64,000 nt of DNA from an uncultured Desulfuromonas sp. (GTDB lineage: Bacteria > Desulfobacterota > Desulfuromonadia > Desulfuromonadales > Desulfuromonadaceae): positions 3,472,001-3,536,000 of the forward strand of contig NZ_OY787469.1 of the NCBI RefSeq assembly GCF_963678835.1, written 5' to 3'. The translations under genes were made by a program, and so were the position numbers. The notes below the pieces were generated by a model that saw nothing but the letters and a program-made list of their open reading frames with translations, was not told the origin of the DNA and made no database searches. Within the stretch, counting starts at the first letter, position 1. Every line of letters begins with the position of its first letter. Below are positions 46,587 to 57,035 of this stretch, in pieces.

Positions 46587-47423
46587 TCAATAGCCTGCTA
46601 AACGATACACAGTTGGAGCGACCTGGGTTAAAGGCACGTTAAAACCATGTAACGACTCTGAATGACCGAGAAACAGAAAACCACCCGGTTGCAACTTTCG
46701 ACAGAATTTACATACCAGACGCTCCTGAGTCTTTTTATCAAAATAGATAATGACATTGCGGCAGAAAATAACATCCATCAGGTGCGGCAGGCTGAAATTC
46801 TCATCCATAAAATTAAGGCGTCCAAACCGGATCGTTTTACGTAACGCGGGTGCAATACGAACGAGAGGGTTATTACGGTCTTTGCTGCGTAGCAGATATC
46901 GAGATCGCATTTCAGCAGGAACAGGCTGAATCCTGTCACTGTGATAAACCGCCTGCTTTGCATGATCCAGAACTTTTGTGGAGATATCCGTGGCAATGAT
47001 TTCGTAATTAAACTCTCCCGTAGGCTGCTTCTCAGCATAATCTGCCAATACCATGGCCATGGTATAGGGCTCTTCTCCTGAAGAACAACCGGCACTCCAT
47101 ATTTTGAAGGAGCGTCGTTGCGACAATTCGCTTTGCCAGGCGGGAAGAATCGTCCGGGTCAGGTAATCAAAATGGTTCGCTTCGCGAAAAAAATCCGTTT
47201 TATTGGTCGTGATCACATCGAACAGGTGAACCCGTTCAAGCCTTTGCCCCTCTTCCGTAAAAACAAAGTCACAATAGTCGCTGATGGAAGAGAGCTTCAG
47301 AGCTCTGACGCGCTTGGTCAGACGGCCTGTCAGCATGGTCCTCTTGGAGTCCGACAGCTTAATGCCAAGTTCCTGATAAATATAACGACTGAGACGGTCA
47401 AAATCACGCTGAGTCAGACTCAT
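46587..47423 (-). CDS. cheR: Chemotaxis methyltransferase CheR
   Basis: CheR methylates glutamates of chemoreceptors with S-adenosylmethionine. The N-terminal helical domain (SLTQRDFDRLSRYIYQELGI) precedes the SAM site WSAGCSSGEEPYTMAMVL, then VIFCRNVIIYFDKKTQERL and GFLFLGHSESL. The 278-residue length is normal. GAGGGG lies 8 bases before the ATG at 47423. It is the last gene of the che operon. No partner CheB methylesterase is seen in the window. Confidence 0.95.
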   Translation of the reverse strand: MSLTQRDFDRLSRYIYQELGIKLSDSKRTMLTGRLTKRVRALKLSSISDYCDFVFTEEGQRLERVHLFDVITTNKTDFFREANHFDYLTRTILPAWQSELSQRRSFKIWSAGCSSGEEPYTMAMVLADYAEKQPTGEFNYEIIATDISTKVLDHAKQAVYHSDRIQPVPAEMRSRYLLRSKDRNNPLVRIAPALRKTIRFGRLNFMDENFSLPHLMDVIFCRNVIIYFDKKTQERLVCKFCRKLQPGGFLFLGHSESLHGFNVPLTQVAPTVYRLAGY

Positions 47424-47498
47424 TGAGCACCCCTCACCCCAAAACGTGGCGACAAGAAAAGCTCTTGTCGCCACACAATTTAACCTGCCACCAACAAA

Positions 47499-49532
47499 TC
47501 AATATTCTTCAAACTCACGATCCAATTTATCTTTCCCTGCCCCCATATCGAGCATCAAACCACTGCTTGCCTCACTAGCTGGTGCGGCTTTTTTAGTTGG
47601 AAGAGCGTCTTTGAGTTTGGGAGCTTTGGGTGGCACTTTAGGGCTGTTAAGCTGTTGAACTCCGGCAGAATCAAGTTTGAAGAACGAAATTGTACCCTGC
47701 AGCTGAGCCGCCTGGGCATTGAGTTGCTCAGAGGTGGAAGCCATCTCTTCTGCAGCGGCCGCATTCTGCTGAATCACCTGGTCAAGCTGCTGGATTGCTT
47801 TATTCACCTGATCTGCCCCGGTATCCTGCTCTTTGCTGGCGGCAGCGATCTCCTGTACCAGTTCTGCGGTACGCTGAATGTCCGGAACCATTTTAGCCAG
47901 CATCTCACCAGCGGTTTCAGCCACTTTCACACTACTGGAGGATAATTCACTGATCTCAGCGGCAGCACTTTGACTGCGCTCTGCCAACTTTCGTACCTCC
48001 GAGGCCACCACGGCAAAACCTTTGCCGTGCTCACCGGCCCGTGCCGCCTCAATCGCCGCATTGAGCGCCAGCAAATTGGTCTGACGGGCAATCTCTTCGA
48101 TGATCGAGATTTTCTCGGCAATATCTTTCATCGCCTTAACCGTCTCGTTAACCGCTTTGCCGCCGCCTTGAGCATCCTGTGAGGATTTAAGCGCAATCTT
48201 CTCGGTCTGCATGGCATTATCAGCATTCTGCTTAATATTGGCGGCCATCTGTTCCATGGATGAGGAGGCTTCTTCGGCCGCAGCAGCCTGTTCGGTCGCT
48301 CCCTGGCTCATCTCTTCGGAACTTGCCGAAAGTTCCTGACTGCCGGAAGCCACATTATTGGAGGCCGCCCGCACATCGCCGACAATCGTTTTGAGCTGCT
48401 CAATCATCTCGCGCAAAGCGTCGGCCATGTTACCCACTTCATCTTTCTGTTCCACATCAATGGTGGCTTCAAGATTACCGTGAGCAATCTCCTGAGCAAA
48501 CGCGATCCCTTTCTGTAACGGTCCGATAATTCCACGAGCAATGAAAAAGGCAAGCAAGAGGGCAATGGGAAAGGCAGCGGTGAGACTCCAGATCACCCCT
48601 TGACGCGTTTTTGAGGCGGCATTGAGCATCTCCTCATCGGTCATGATGTACTCATCGGTTGTATCGGAAACCTCACCGAGAATTTTCTGCACCTGCTTAA
48701 GATTGGGAACCGTTTGCGTCGCGTAAATCTCCTTTGCCGCATTCATGCTGGAAACGCGCTCATCGGCCCGATCTTTAATTTTAGCCAGAATGGCCTGTGT
48801 TTCCTTCAAGGCAACAAGCGTTTGCTTTTCAAACACCTCTTGGGCGGCCTTCTTGGGTAACATCCTGATCTGTTTTGCCGACTGGTGCAAACGAGCATGG
48901 GGTTCCTTGATGGCTTCAAGCAAACGCGCCAGTTCCGGATCGCTCTTGGCAACTTCTTTCCCTTGGGCGCCATAAAGGAATTTTCCCAAACCACACAATT
49001 CCGGATTTTCCTGAACACTTAATTCTTTCTGATCACTGGAAAAATACTTAAGAATGGTGTTGGCCCACACCAGGTGATCCACCTCTTTCTCCGCCAAAAA
49101 TTCCGGCAGTGTCACATCGGCCTGACGAAATGTATCACCGATTTTCTTGGCGGAATGATGCAGTTCGTTATGATATTGCTCGATTTCCGCCAGCAGTGAA
49201 CGCAAAGCAGGAACCAACTCTTCCGCACGCTTGCGCCCCTCACCGTAATACCACTGGCCAAAAGCACATTTATGCGGATCGGTCTCAACATTCAGTTCAG
49301 TGACATGATCATCGGTTAACAACGCGTTCACTTCGTTGGCCCAATTGAGGTGATCAACTTCGCGTTGAACCATCTCTCCTTTGAGTTTGTTACCGTCAAT
49401 CACTTCAGAGGCATTGCCGACAATGTCACTGATACCCGAGATACTCCACAGCCCGACTCCCAGCATCATCGCCAGAACCAGGCCGAAACCGACAAAAAAC
49501 TTTCCATTGAGCTTTAGATCTTTCCAGCGCAT
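47499..49532 (-). CDS. Methyl-accepting chemotaxis protein with two CZB domains
   Basis: This 677-residue receptor has membrane segments near residues 13-33 and 312-334. The periplasmic part holds two zinc-binding CZB-like repeats: [12 protein letters not shown] with [12 protein letters not shown] and [11 protein letters not shown], then [13 protein letters not shown] with [13 protein letters not shown] and [16 protein letters not shown] region and the signalling hairpin follow ([20 protein letters not shown]). The C-terminus KLDREFEEY resembles a tethered docking pentapeptide for CheR. CZB domains respond to zinc or hypochlorite in known receptors. It lies between cheW and cheR. Confidence 0.92.
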   Translation of the reverse strand: MRWKDLKLNGKFFVGFGLVLAMMLGVGLWSISGISDIVGNASEVIDGNKLKGEMVQREVDHLNWANEVNALLTDDHVTELNVETDPHKCAFGQWYYGEGRKRAEELVPALRSLLAEIEQYHNELHHSAKKIGDTFRQADVTLPEFLAEKEVDHLVWANTILKYFSSDQKELSVQENPELCGLGKFLYGAQGKEVAKSDPELARLLEAIKEPHARLHQSAKQIRMLPKKAAQEVFEKQTLVALKETQAILAKIKDRADERVSSMNAAKEIYATQTVPNLKQVQKILGEVSDTTDEYIMTDEEMLNAASKTRQGVIWSLTAAFPIALLLAFFIARGIIGPLQKGIAFAQEIAHGNLEATIDVEQKDEVGNMADALREMIEQLKTIVGDVRAASNNVASGSQELSASSEEMSQGATEQAAAAEEASSSMEQMAANIKQNADNAMQTEKIALKSSQDAQGGGKAVNETVKAMKDIAEKISIIEEIARQTNLLALNAAIEAARAGEHGKGFAVVASEVRKLAERSQSAAAEISELSSSSVKVAETAGEMLAKMVPDIQRTAELVQEIAAASKEQDTGADQVNKAIQQLDQVIQQNAAAAEEMASTSEQLNAQAAQLQGTISFFKLDSAGVQQLNSPKVPPKAPKLKDALPTKKAAPASEASSGLMLDMGAGKDKLDREFEEY

Positions 49533-49580
49533 TGAACCTCCTGCTTATAAATAAAGGGTTATCCGGTACTCGTTATTTTT

Positions 49581-50072
49581 TCAAGATTCCGTATCAACAG
49601 CCTGAATCAGCGAAATTTCATCGGTCGAGAACACCCGATCGATATCGAGAATGATGAGAAATTCATCGTTGTGCTTGCCCATGCCACGGATAAACTCTGT
49701 ATCAAGCTTAGTGCCGATGCGTGGCGGTGGTTCGATCTGGTCGGGATCAAGCTCCAAGACCTCCTGTACCGAGTCGACCAGCGCGCCGAGCACGCTGGGT
49801 TCACCGTCCATGACCACTTCGGCGATGATGATGCAGGTGTTGACGGTGGCTTCGGCTTCACTCATGCTGAACTTGACCCGCATATCCACCACCGGTACAA
49901 CACTGCCGCGCAGGTTGATCACACCACGCATAAACGCAGGAGTCTGCGGCACTTTAGTGATGTCACTAAAATCGAGTACTTCGCGCACTTTGGCTATTTC
50001 CAGGGCAAAGACTTCTTCGCCGAGCTTGAAGGTCAGATATTGGTTCATCTGCTCCAAATTTTCTGAGGCCAT
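49581..50072 (-). CDS. cheW: Chemotaxis coupling protein CheW
   Basis: CheW links receptors to the CheA kinase. Family features: YLTFKLGEEVFALEIAKVRE, MRGVINLRGSVVPVVDMRVK and LGALVDSVQEVLELDPDQIE. The 163-residue length is normal. The ATG at 50072 has AAGGAG 7 bases upstream; the longer frame overlaps the preceding receptor gene. It is flanked on both sides by receptor genes. Confidence 0.95.
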   Translation of the reverse strand: MASENLEQMNQYLTFKLGEEVFALEIAKVREVLDFSDITKVPQTPAFMRGVINLRGSVVPVVDMRVKFSMSEAEATVNTCIIIAEVVMDGEPSVLGALVDSVQEVLELDPDQIEPPPRIGTKLDTEFIRGMGKHNDEFLIILDIDRVFSTDEISLIQAVDTES

Positions 50073-50103
50073 GGTGCTGCTCCTTCCCTTTTCATTGTTC
50101 ATG

Positions 50104-51993
50104 TCATGCATCTTTGCTCACGGGAGCCATGCCGGCAACATCCTGTTTGGGGTTTAAGCCTGAGGACGATGGGCTTTCCAGTTGGAAAAAGGCGATACTG
50201 TCTTGCAGTTGCACGGCTTGGGCATTGAGCTCTTCGGAGGTCGAGGCCATCTCTTCCGCGGCAGATGCATTTTGCTGAATAACTTGATCCAACTGTTGGA
50301 TCGCCTTATTGACCTGATCGGCGCCACTATCCTGTTCCTTGCTGGACGCCGAAATCTCTTCGATTAATTCGGTGGTTCGCTGAATATCCGGAACGATCCG
50401 ACGCAGCATGTTTCCAGCCCGGTCAGCGATATCGACACTGCTGGAGGAGAGATGACTGATTTCTGCCGCTGCTTTTTGGCTACGTTCAGCCAATTTACGC
50501 ACTTCGGAAGCGACCACGGCAAACCCTTTGCCGTGGTCGCCGGCGCGAGCGGCTTCAATGGCTGCGTTGAGGGCCAGCAAGTTGGTTTGACGGGCGATCT
50601 CCTCAATCACACAAATTTTTTCGGCAATATCTTTCATCGCCGTAACCGTCGCTTCGACCGCTTGGCCACCCTGCTCTGCATCCTGTGAACACTTGACAGC
50701 GATTTTTTCGGTTTGCCCCGCGTTGTCGGCATTCTGACGGATATTCGACGCCATCTGTTCCATGGATGACGACGCTTCTTCCGCCGCGGCCGCCTGTTCG
50801 GTCGCGCCCTGACTCATCTCTTCACTGCCGGCGGATAATTGCTGGCTGCCCGCCGCGACATTATCGCTGGCCGATTTGACATTCTCGACCACTTCGCGCA
50901 GCTGCCGCAACATGTTGTTAAGCGCCGTTGCCAACATCCCGACTTCATCCTTCTGCACGACATCCAGCTCTTGCATCAGGTCGCCACGGGATAACGCCTG
51001 GGCAAAAGAAACGCCGCGGCGAATCGGTCCGGTAATGGCCCGGGTGATGGCAACCGTCAGAATAAGGCCAAACAATGTGGCACACACCGCTCCAGAGAGT
51101 GTCGTCCGATTGGCCATCTCAATTTCATGGTCCATCTTATCTTTCTGATCCTGGCGCGCAGCATTGCACTGCGCCTGTGCCAGGCGTGCAACTTTGACGA
51201 TCTCTTCTTCGGCGGATCCTTGCTCGGCGACGGCATTGACATAGGCATCAAACATCGCCTTATAGCTCTCGATACTTTTCACTATCGCATCAGTCTGAGC
51301 TAAATTAGCCGGATCCGTAAAACGCCCGCGAAGCTCTCGGCATTGAATGAGGATTTTTTCAACCGCCTCATCGACACGCTCTTTGTAGGCCGTGTCTTTT
51401 GAGATGATGTATTCCTTCTCATTCTTTCGGGCATTCAAAAACCATTTAATCATGCGATTGGCGTCATCCGCCATGGCAAGATGAGCCATCACCTCCTGCT
51501 CAGCAGCATGACGTTTCAAACTGGCAGCCAGTTTATTCTTCTGGCTTTGCCGAATGGCTTCCGTTTTTTCCAGTGCGGTACGCGCCAAAGCCCGCATCTG
51601 CTCCATCCGTTGTGCTTTTAGCCGCTCCAGATCCACATAGTGACTAAACGCCCGTCCATATTGCGTCACCGCGTCAAGCACCCGGTCCATTTGCTCCTTA
51701 TTGGCCGGATCATTGAATTTTTCCTTAGTTTCAAGGGCCAGTTTGTTCATCTGCGCGACAATCTGAATCACCTTATCCACAGAGGTCTCATCCCGGCGCA
51801 AAATATAATTTTTCTCCTGACGCCGGGCTTCAAGAATATCTTTCGTCAGGCGATTGACCTCTTCGGTCTTGTTAACGCGATCAACGACATCTTCCATTCC
51901 GAGCCACGACACAAAAGCAATCGCAACCGTCAACAACAAAATAACGACAAAACCGCCGCCAATTTTGGTCCCCAATCTCAGATTTTTAAACAT
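50104..51993 (-). CDS. Methyl-accepting chemotaxis protein with helical bimodular sensor
   Basis: The 629-residue receptor has a first membrane segment at about 13-31 ([20 protein letters not shown]) and a second near 298-320. The periplasmic domain of about 260 residues is all-helical with two related modules ([17 protein letters not shown] and [16 protein letters not shown]), the HBM pattern found in organic-acid receptors. HAMP and a signalling domain ([20 protein letters not shown]) follow. GGGAGG precedes the ATG. The signalling tips of this and the dual-CZB receptor are almost identical, so both should dock to the same CheA/CheW. Confidence 0.93.
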   Translation of the reverse strand: MFKNLRLGTKIGGGFVVILLLTVAIAFVSWLGMEDVVDRVNKTEEVNRLTKDILEARRQEKNYILRRDETSVDKVIQIVAQMNKLALETKEKFNDPANKEQMDRVLDAVTQYGRAFSHYVDLERLKAQRMEQMRALARTALEKTEAIRQSQKNKLAASLKRHAAEQEVMAHLAMADDANRMIKWFLNARKNEKEYIISKDTAYKERVDEAVEKILIQCRELRGRFTDPANLAQTDAIVKSIESYKAMFDAYVNAVAEQGSAEEEIVKVARLAQAQCNAARQDQKDKMDHEIEMANRTTLSGAVCATLFGLILTVAITRAITGPIRRGVSFAQALSRGDLMQELDVVQKDEVGMLATALNNMLRQLREVVENVKSASDNVAAGSQQLSAGSEEMSQGATEQAAAAEEASSSMEQMASNIRQNADNAGQTEKIAVKCSQDAEQGGQAVEATVTAMKDIAEKICVIEEIARQTNLLALNAAIEAARAGDHGKGFAVVASEVRKLAERSQKAAAEISHLSSSSVDIADRAGNMLRRIVPDIQRTTELIEEISASSKEQDSGADQVNKAIQQLDQVIQQNASAAEEMASTSEELNAQAVQLQDSIAFFQLESPSSSGLNPKQDVAGMAPVSKDA

Positions 51994-52056
51994 AGACCCT
52001 CCCTCTAAGGCACAAACGCTTATCTCATTTCATAAAAATCCGCGGCAAACGTACAT

Positions 52057-54168
52057 TCACCGTGAACCAATCAAGTTCTTCTCAGCCGCTTTCTGCATCA
52101 GGTAAACGATATCGAGGATCAACGCAACACTGCCGTCACCAAGGATGGTGGCACCGGAGACGCACTGCACATCGCGATACATGGGACCAAGCGATTTGAT
52201 AACGGTCTGGTGTTCGCCAATGACGTTGTCGACGACGAAACCGAGCTGCTGGGCGTTGATCTGGGTGATGACGATCTGCTGCACGGCGGGTCGCTTGCCG
52301 TCGATGGCAAATTCTTCGCGTAAGGGTACGTAGGGCACCAGGTGGCCACGAACTTTGGCGAGGTTGCGGCCATGGGCGTCTTGGATGTCTTTGGCGGTGA
52401 GTTCGATGCATTCTTCAACGGCGGACAGCGGCAGTACGTAGCGGCCGTCACCGATCTGGACGAGCAGGCTTTCGATGATGGCGAGGGTCAGGGGGATGCG
52501 CAGGCTGACGGTGCTGCCCTGACCTTTTTGGCTGTCGAGGGTGATGCTGCCGCGTAATGATTCGATGGCGCGTTTGACGACGTCCATGCCGACGCCGCGC
52601 CCGGAGAGTCCGGTGACTTTCTGGGCGGTGGAGAAGCCGGGGGCGAAGATGAGGTTGAGCAGGTCGGTGTGGCTGAGTTGTTCGTCGGCGCCGATGACGC
52701 CTTTGCTGATGGCTTTTTGGCGGATCACTTCGGGGTCCATGCCTTTGCCGTCGTCGCTGATGTTGATGATGACGCTGTCGCCGGAATGTTCGGCGCTTAA
52801 GTGGACCTGGCCGGTGCGGGGCTTGCCGGCGGCGACGCGGTCGTCGGGCATCTCGATGCCGTGGTCCATGCTGTTGCGGATGATGTGGACGAGGGGGTCG
52901 CCGAGTTGCTCGATGACGGTTTTGTCGAGTTCGGTGTCGGCGCCGGTGGTTTTGAGTTCGACTTCTTTGCCGAGGTCGGCGCTGATGTCGCGCACGAGGC
53001 GTTTGAATTTGCTGAAGGTGCTGCCGATGGGTAGCATGCGGATGTTGAGGGTGCTGTCGCGTAAGTCTTCGGTGAGGCGTTCGACTTCTTCGGCGATGGA
53101 GAGCAAATCGGCGTCGTGGCGCTGGTTGGCGACTTGGCTGAGGCGCGATTGGACGGTGACCATTTCGCCGACGAGGTTGACGAGGTCGTCGAGTTTGTCG
53201 GCGGGGACGCGCAGGCTGCTGGCTGTTTGGGTTTTTTCTTTTTTCTTTGCTTTGAGTTTGCGAACTTCTTGCTGTTCGAGCAGGGCGGAGTCAACTTGGT
53301 CGCGACTGACGAGCTTGGCTTCGACGAGCAGGTCGCCAATGCGTTTGTTGTGGGCGAGGACGTCGTCGATTTCGGCTTGGCTGATCTCGCCGCGTTCGAC
53401 AAGGATGTCACCGAGGCGTTTGCGGTCCATGCCGTCTTCATCGCTGCCGAGGTCTATGGCTTTGATCGTCAGTTCGCTGTCGTCTTCGACGAAGATGAAC
53501 ACGTCGCGTATGGCGTCTTCGCCGCAGTCGCTGGTGAGGATGATGTCCCAGCTGGAATAGCAGTTTTCGGGATCGAGTTCTTCGAGGTCGACGATGTTGG
53601 CTTTTTGGGCGATGGTGCGGCTTTCTCCTAGCTCAGCGAGTTCGTCGAGTAGTTGGGCGATGGAGGTGCCGTTGTGCAGGATGTCGAGTGACGGCCGAAA
53701 ACGGATGCGGTAGGTGGTGATTTCGTCTTTGGGGGTGCGGTCTTCTTGTTCTGCTGTTGTGGTTGTATCGACTGCGGCCGGGGCGTTTCCACTGCTGGAT
53801 AGGGCTTGAAATCGCGCAACGAGGTCGGCGCCTTGAGCAGCGTATTGCTCTTGTTCGTCGGCGTCGCAGTCGAGTAATGACAGGATATGGTCGCGGGCTT
53901 TGAGCGACAGGTCGACGAGTTGTTTGGTGACGGGCAACTCACCGTTACGCACCAGGTCGAAGACGGTTTCAACTTCGTGGGTGAAGCTGGAGATGGTGGT
54001 GAAGCCGAACATGGCACCGGAGCCTTTGATGGTGTGCATGGCCCGGAACACTTTGCTGATGGTCTCGTGGTCGTCGGGCTGCTCTTCGAGTTCTAATAGC
54101 GAGTCTTCGAGCTCACTGAGCAGTTCGTAGGCTTCTTCTTTAAAGGCGTTTTGTGGGGCATCCTGCAT
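52057..54168 (-). CDS. cheA: Chemotaxis histidine kinase CheA
   Basis: This 703-residue kinase phosphorylates CheY in response to receptors. The P1 domain has the phosphorylated His45 in RAMHTIKGSGAMFGF. The dimerisation region begins at about VPADKLDDLVNLVGEMVTVQ. The ATP site shows HIIRNSMDHGIE, ISDDGKGMDPE and SGRGVGMDVVKRAIESLRG. A CheW-like P5 domain ends the protein. Between P1 and the dimerisation domain lies a segment LGDILVERGEISQAEIDDVL with a second similar repeat, like the MshEN/type II secretion N-terminal motif; this is uncommon in CheA of enterics but known in deltaproteobacteria. Confidence 0.95.
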   Translation of the reverse strand: MQDAPQNAFKEEAYELLSELEDSLLELEEQPDDHETISKVFRAMHTIKGSGAMFGFTTISSFTHEVETVFDLVRNGELPVTKQLVDLSLKARDHILSLLDCDADEQEQYAAQGADLVARFQALSSSGNAPAAVDTTTTAEQEDRTPKDEITTYRIRFRPSLDILHNGTSIAQLLDELAELGESRTIAQKANIVDLEELDPENCYSSWDIILTSDCGEDAIRDVFIFVEDDSELTIKAIDLGSDEDGMDRKRLGDILVERGEISQAEIDDVLAHNKRIGDLLVEAKLVSRDQVDSALLEQQEVRKLKAKKKEKTQTASSLRVPADKLDDLVNLVGEMVTVQSRLSQVANQRHDADLLSIAEEVERLTEDLRDSTLNIRMLPIGSTFSKFKRLVRDISADLGKEVELKTTGADTELDKTVIEQLGDPLVHIIRNSMDHGIEMPDDRVAAGKPRTGQVHLSAEHSGDSVIINISDDGKGMDPEVIRQKAISKGVIGADEQLSHTDLLNLIFAPGFSTAQKVTGLSGRGVGMDVVKRAIESLRGSITLDSQKGQGSTVSLRIPLTLAIIESLLVQIGDGRYVLPLSAVEECIELTAKDIQDAHGRNLAKVRGHLVPYVPLREEFAIDGKRPAVQQIVITQINAQQLGFVVDNVIGEHQTVIKSLGPMYRDVQCVSGATILGDGSVALILDIVYLMQKAAEKNLIGSR

Positions 54169-54195
54169 GGGCGTCCTCGTCTCAGCTCTGTGGTT

Positions 54196-54564
54196 TCAGG
54201 TCAGGTTTTCCGGGATCCACAGGCATTTTCCCGGATCTTCAGCATCGTTGCAGGCCTGATCGCGGAAAAAGCCCAGGGATTGAGCGCGATCGATTAAGGC
54301 TTCGGTGCTTTGGTCTTTGAGCTGGAAGTGTTTGCTGTGTTTTTGTGCGTATTTGTTGGCGCTGCACAACAGCTGCAGCACGCTGTAGTCGATGTCGGTG
54401 ACGGCGGCCATGTCGAGGATGACGTGGTTATGGTCCTGCAGGACGCTGAGTAGATCGTCTTTGAACTGACGGATGGTGGCGATACCCAGATCACCGCTGA
54501 CGATCAGCAGTTGGTAGGTTGCGCCGTCACTGTTTTGAATGGTTTTGCTTTCCAGCTCAAACAT
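54196..54564 (-). CDS. STAS-domain protein in the che operon
   Basis: This 122-residue protein has the anti-anti-sigma/STAS shape: a beta start (YQLLIVSGDLGIATIRQFK), HVILDMAAVTDIDYSVLQLL at the usual phosphorylation region, with Ser in DYSVLQ, and a C-terminal helix. STAS proteins switch partners by phosphorylation. Its place between cheA and cheY suggests that it modulates the kinase or receptors, but no partner kinase of the RsbW type is encoded. It lies 10 bases after cheY. Confidence 0.8.
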   Translation of the reverse strand: MFELESKTIQNSDGATYQLLIVSGDLGIATIRQFKDDLLSVLQDHNHVILDMAAVTDIDYSVLQLLCSANKYAQKHSKHFQLKDQSTEALIDRAQSLGFFRDQACNDAEDPGKCLWIPENLT

Positions 54565-54573
54565 GGTTTCTCC

Positions 54574-54939
54574 TTAACCGAGCACTTTTTTTACGACGCC
54601 GAGTAGTTTCTGCGGATCAAAGGGCTTGACCAGCCAGCCGGTGAGTCCGGCGGCTTTGCCTTTGGCTTTGAAGTCGGCTCCGGCTTCGGTGGTGAGCATG
54701 AGGATCGGGGTGAATTTGTAGGCGGGCGTGGCGCGCAGTTTCTGCACCAGGGTGAGGCCGTCCATGACCGGCATATTGAGGTCGGTGAGCACCAGGTCAA
54801 CTTTGTGCTTCTGGGCGGCGACCAGTGCTTCCTGGCCGTTGCCGGCTTCGACCACTTGATATCCTGCGCCTTTGAGTGTGAAGGACACCATCTGCAGGAT
54901 GGATTTTGAATCATCAACCGCTAAAACTGTTTTTGCCAT
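54574..54939 (-). CDS. cheY: Response regulator CheY
   Basis: A stand-alone receiver of 121 residues with acidic pair D9-D10, phosphorylated D53 in LVLTDLNMPVMDG, Thr in LMLTTEAG and Lys in WLVKPFDP. Phosphorylated by CheA, it would act on a motor or other output. No flagellar or pilus gene lies in the window, so the output is unknown. AAGGAG-like sequence precedes the ATG. Confidence 0.95.
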   Translation of the reverse strand: MAKTVLAVDDSKSILQMVSFTLKGAGYQVVEAGNGQEALVAAQKHKVDLVLTDLNMPVMDGLTLVQKLRATPAYKFTPILMLTTEAGADFKAKGKAAGLTGWLVKPFDPQKLLGVVKKVLG

Positions 54940-55007
54940 ATAGACTGTTCTCCTTTTGCTTTATCTACTTTGTTTTTTCAATTATCTCTTAGATCTCTTA
55001 GACAAAC

Positions 55008-56225
55008 TCAAAACAGCTCGATGTCACCTTCGTCCATGTTCTTCTGCGATACTGGATTGTGGTGGCTGGATTTGACGAGATCTGTCGACTCAAGGAGGAA
55101 TCGTTCCAGCTGCTGTGCCGCGTCTGCTGAAGGATCACTCTGCTTCATTTTGTTACTGAGACCTTCAAAAAGTTGGTCCATGGAATCAAGACGTTTGCTG
55201 ACGGTTCCAATGACCTGAGTCGCCATATCCTGAAACTGCAAATTGGTGACGGCCTGACGAACCTGTTGGGAAACGGCCTCGGCAAGATCTGAGATCTCCC
55301 GGGCACTGCGCTCAACGACCCCATTGAAATCATGCGCCTGGCTCATGGCATGGCCGATATGGTCTCGTTCTTCCTCAACCAGTTGGTCAGAGCGCTGCGA
55401 CAACGATTTAATCGACAGGCTGACTTCGCCAAAGGCTTGGGAGATCTGCTGAACGGAGGTATCAATCTGCTCACTGAATCGATTGGAGCGAATGGACAGA
55501 TTACGCACCTCTTCGGCGACTACGGCGAACCCTTTGCCGGCGTTTCCGGCACGGGCCGCTTCAACGGCGGCATTGATAGCAAGCAGATTGGTCTGATCGG
55601 CAATTTTGCGCACCTCGCCGAGCATGCCGAGAACTTTTTGGAACTGCTCCTGGGTGGCATCCATGGAGGTCATCAATTCAGTGGTTTGACTATTGTTCTC
55701 AATAGTCGCATCCAACAGACGCTGCATCACATCTTCGATCTCTTTGAACATCTGCTGAAAAGAAACAGAGCCACTTTCATCGGTTTGGTGCCCCCCTTGA
55801 ATAATCCCTAACGCCAGCGTCTTTTGCTCATCGGTGAGCGTTTCCAGCTTGGTGAAGCTGCCAATCAATTTTTCGATGGCATCTGCAAGAATCGTCTGGA
55901 CCTGAATATTTTCGTTTTGGCCATCGTGGCATTGCGAAGAAACTTCCTGCTGTAAACTGGTTAATAGCATTTCGGTTTCACTGATAAGCAAATTGTCAGA
56001 GGATCGCCTCTGCTCGTGCGGGACAACAGTGCCGGAAGAATTTTTCGCTGAGAGCGTTAACCAATACAGCGCCCAACCACTTAGCGCCGTCAGAACAACT
56101 AAAACGACGGCAACAACATCACCTTGCATTACTGTCAAACCGAGTATTGCCAAGTGCACCAAGGCAAGAGTAAGACAACCCCGCTTTACGTTAACCGCCA
56201 TGAGTCTGTCCCTGTCCTTTCTCAT
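55008..56225 (-). CDS. Receptor-like signalling protein without a periplasmic domain
   Basis: This 405-residue protein has two hydrophobic segments near the N-terminus ([16 protein letters not shown] and [20 protein letters not shown]) with almost nothing between them. A helical region and a receptor signalling tip ([20 protein letters not shown]) follow. It therefore senses inside the cell or membrane rather than in the periplasm. The ATG at 56225 overlaps the stop of the preceding small gene as ATGA; an alternative ATG at 56201 has AGGGA 7 bases upstream. The C-terminus ends MDEGDIELF. It is the second gene of the che operon. Confidence 0.88.
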   Translation of the reverse strand: MRKDRDRLMAVNVKRGCLTLALVHLAILGLTVMQGDVVAVVLVVLTALSGWALYWLTLSAKNSSGTVVPHEQRRSSDNLLISETEMLLTSLQQEVSSQCHDGQNENIQVQTILADAIEKLIGSFTKLETLTDEQKTLALGIIQGGHQTDESGSVSFQQMFKEIEDVMQRLLDATIENNSQTTELMTSMDATQEQFQKVLGMLGEVRKIADQTNLLAINAAVEAARAGNAGKGFAVVAEEVRNLSIRSNRFSEQIDTSVQQISQAFGEVSLSIKSLSQRSDQLVEEERDHIGHAMSQAHDFNGVVERSAREISDLAEAVSQQVRQAVTNLQFQDMATQVIGTVSKRLDSMDQLFEGLSNKMKQSDPSADAAQQLERFLLESTDLVKSSHHNPVSQKNMDEGDIELF

Positions 56226-56494
56226 CCAATGACTACTGAAAAATCGTCGATAAAGTGTTCACGATCACAAAAACACAGCGTGCTATGCACCAGGCCACCC
56301 AATGACGTTTTGATTTCCGTTTTTTCCTGCTCGCTAAAACCAACGAAGATCGTCGGAACACCCTCCATAAACAGTTGGAAAGAAAGAGGACTATTGTCTT
56401 TGGATGCAACGACCAGCGCCGCACCGTCGATCAGATTAGTCTGGAAGCGCTCAGCCAATTCACAGTTTCTTCCACATGTTTGAAGACAACACAC
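56222..56494 (-). CDS. Small hypothetical protein opening the che operon
   Basis: This 90-residue protein has an ATGA overlap with the receptor-like gene. A GTG start at 56494 is preceded by AAGGGG, 9 bases away. Sequence: [57 protein letters not shown]. It has four cysteines near the N-terminus and one CFC. No family is recognised. Coupled translation with a receptor gene supports it being real and related to signalling. Confidence 0.6.
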   Translation of the reverse strand: MCCLQTCGRNCELAERFQTNLIDGAALVVASKDNSPLSFQLFMEGVPTIFVGFSEQEKTEIKTSLGGLVHSTLCFCDREHFIDDFSVVIG

Positions 56495-57035
56495 GCCACA
56501 GTTCCCCTTTTCTTTTTTTTAAATCTACAAAACATGTGAAAAATTACAACAAAACAATGAACACCAAAATCAAATTAAACTTATTTTATTTTTTTGAGGC
56601 CTTATCGTCTTGTCGTAAACAAAAATCAAGAGTTAGACGCCCTGTCTATATAAATGATCAGAATATTGAAATCATTCTTGAAATTCAACTAAAATAAAAA
56701 CTAAAAACCGTCATATATATATAGTTAAATCCTTTATTTATCGTTTTTTTCGAGAAAAAAAAAATTCACTGAAAACCTTTAAAAGAGCGCTCTAACATCC
56801 AAAAATTACATAAAATATCAAATGGTAGGCAAAAACAAGGACAGCTCAAATCTGAAGATCAGTGCAGTGAATCTTCTTCTCTTTCATCCACAACCTTTTT
56901 GATTCAATAGTTTTCATTTGGAGTAAAAAAGAAATCCTAAAAAAAGGGAAAAATTAACGTCACGGCCAACGCTCAAACCGGTGCGGCAAGACGGTTTAAT
57001 CCAGCCGAAAAGTTCGCTGTTAAGCGACACGCCTT
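56495..57035. other. AT-rich intergenic region
   Basis: This 541-base gap between the che operon start and the histidine kinase gene is markedly AT-rich, with TATATATATA near 56715 and long A and T runs. A frame of 73 codons on the plus strand has no ribosome binding site and atypical composition, so it was not called. The che promoter must lie here, but no sigma-28 or sigma-54 type boxes were recognised. Confidence 0.5.

Noticed and set aside
52541..53560. Long open frames on both strands within cheA
   Set aside because: They come from the repetitive GC-rich codon use of cheA; translations are Ser/Arg/Thr-rich and resemble nothing.
56476..56697. 73-codon frame in the AT-rich gap
   Set aside because: No ribosome binding site; AT-rich chance frame with Lys/Asn/Ile/Phe bias.
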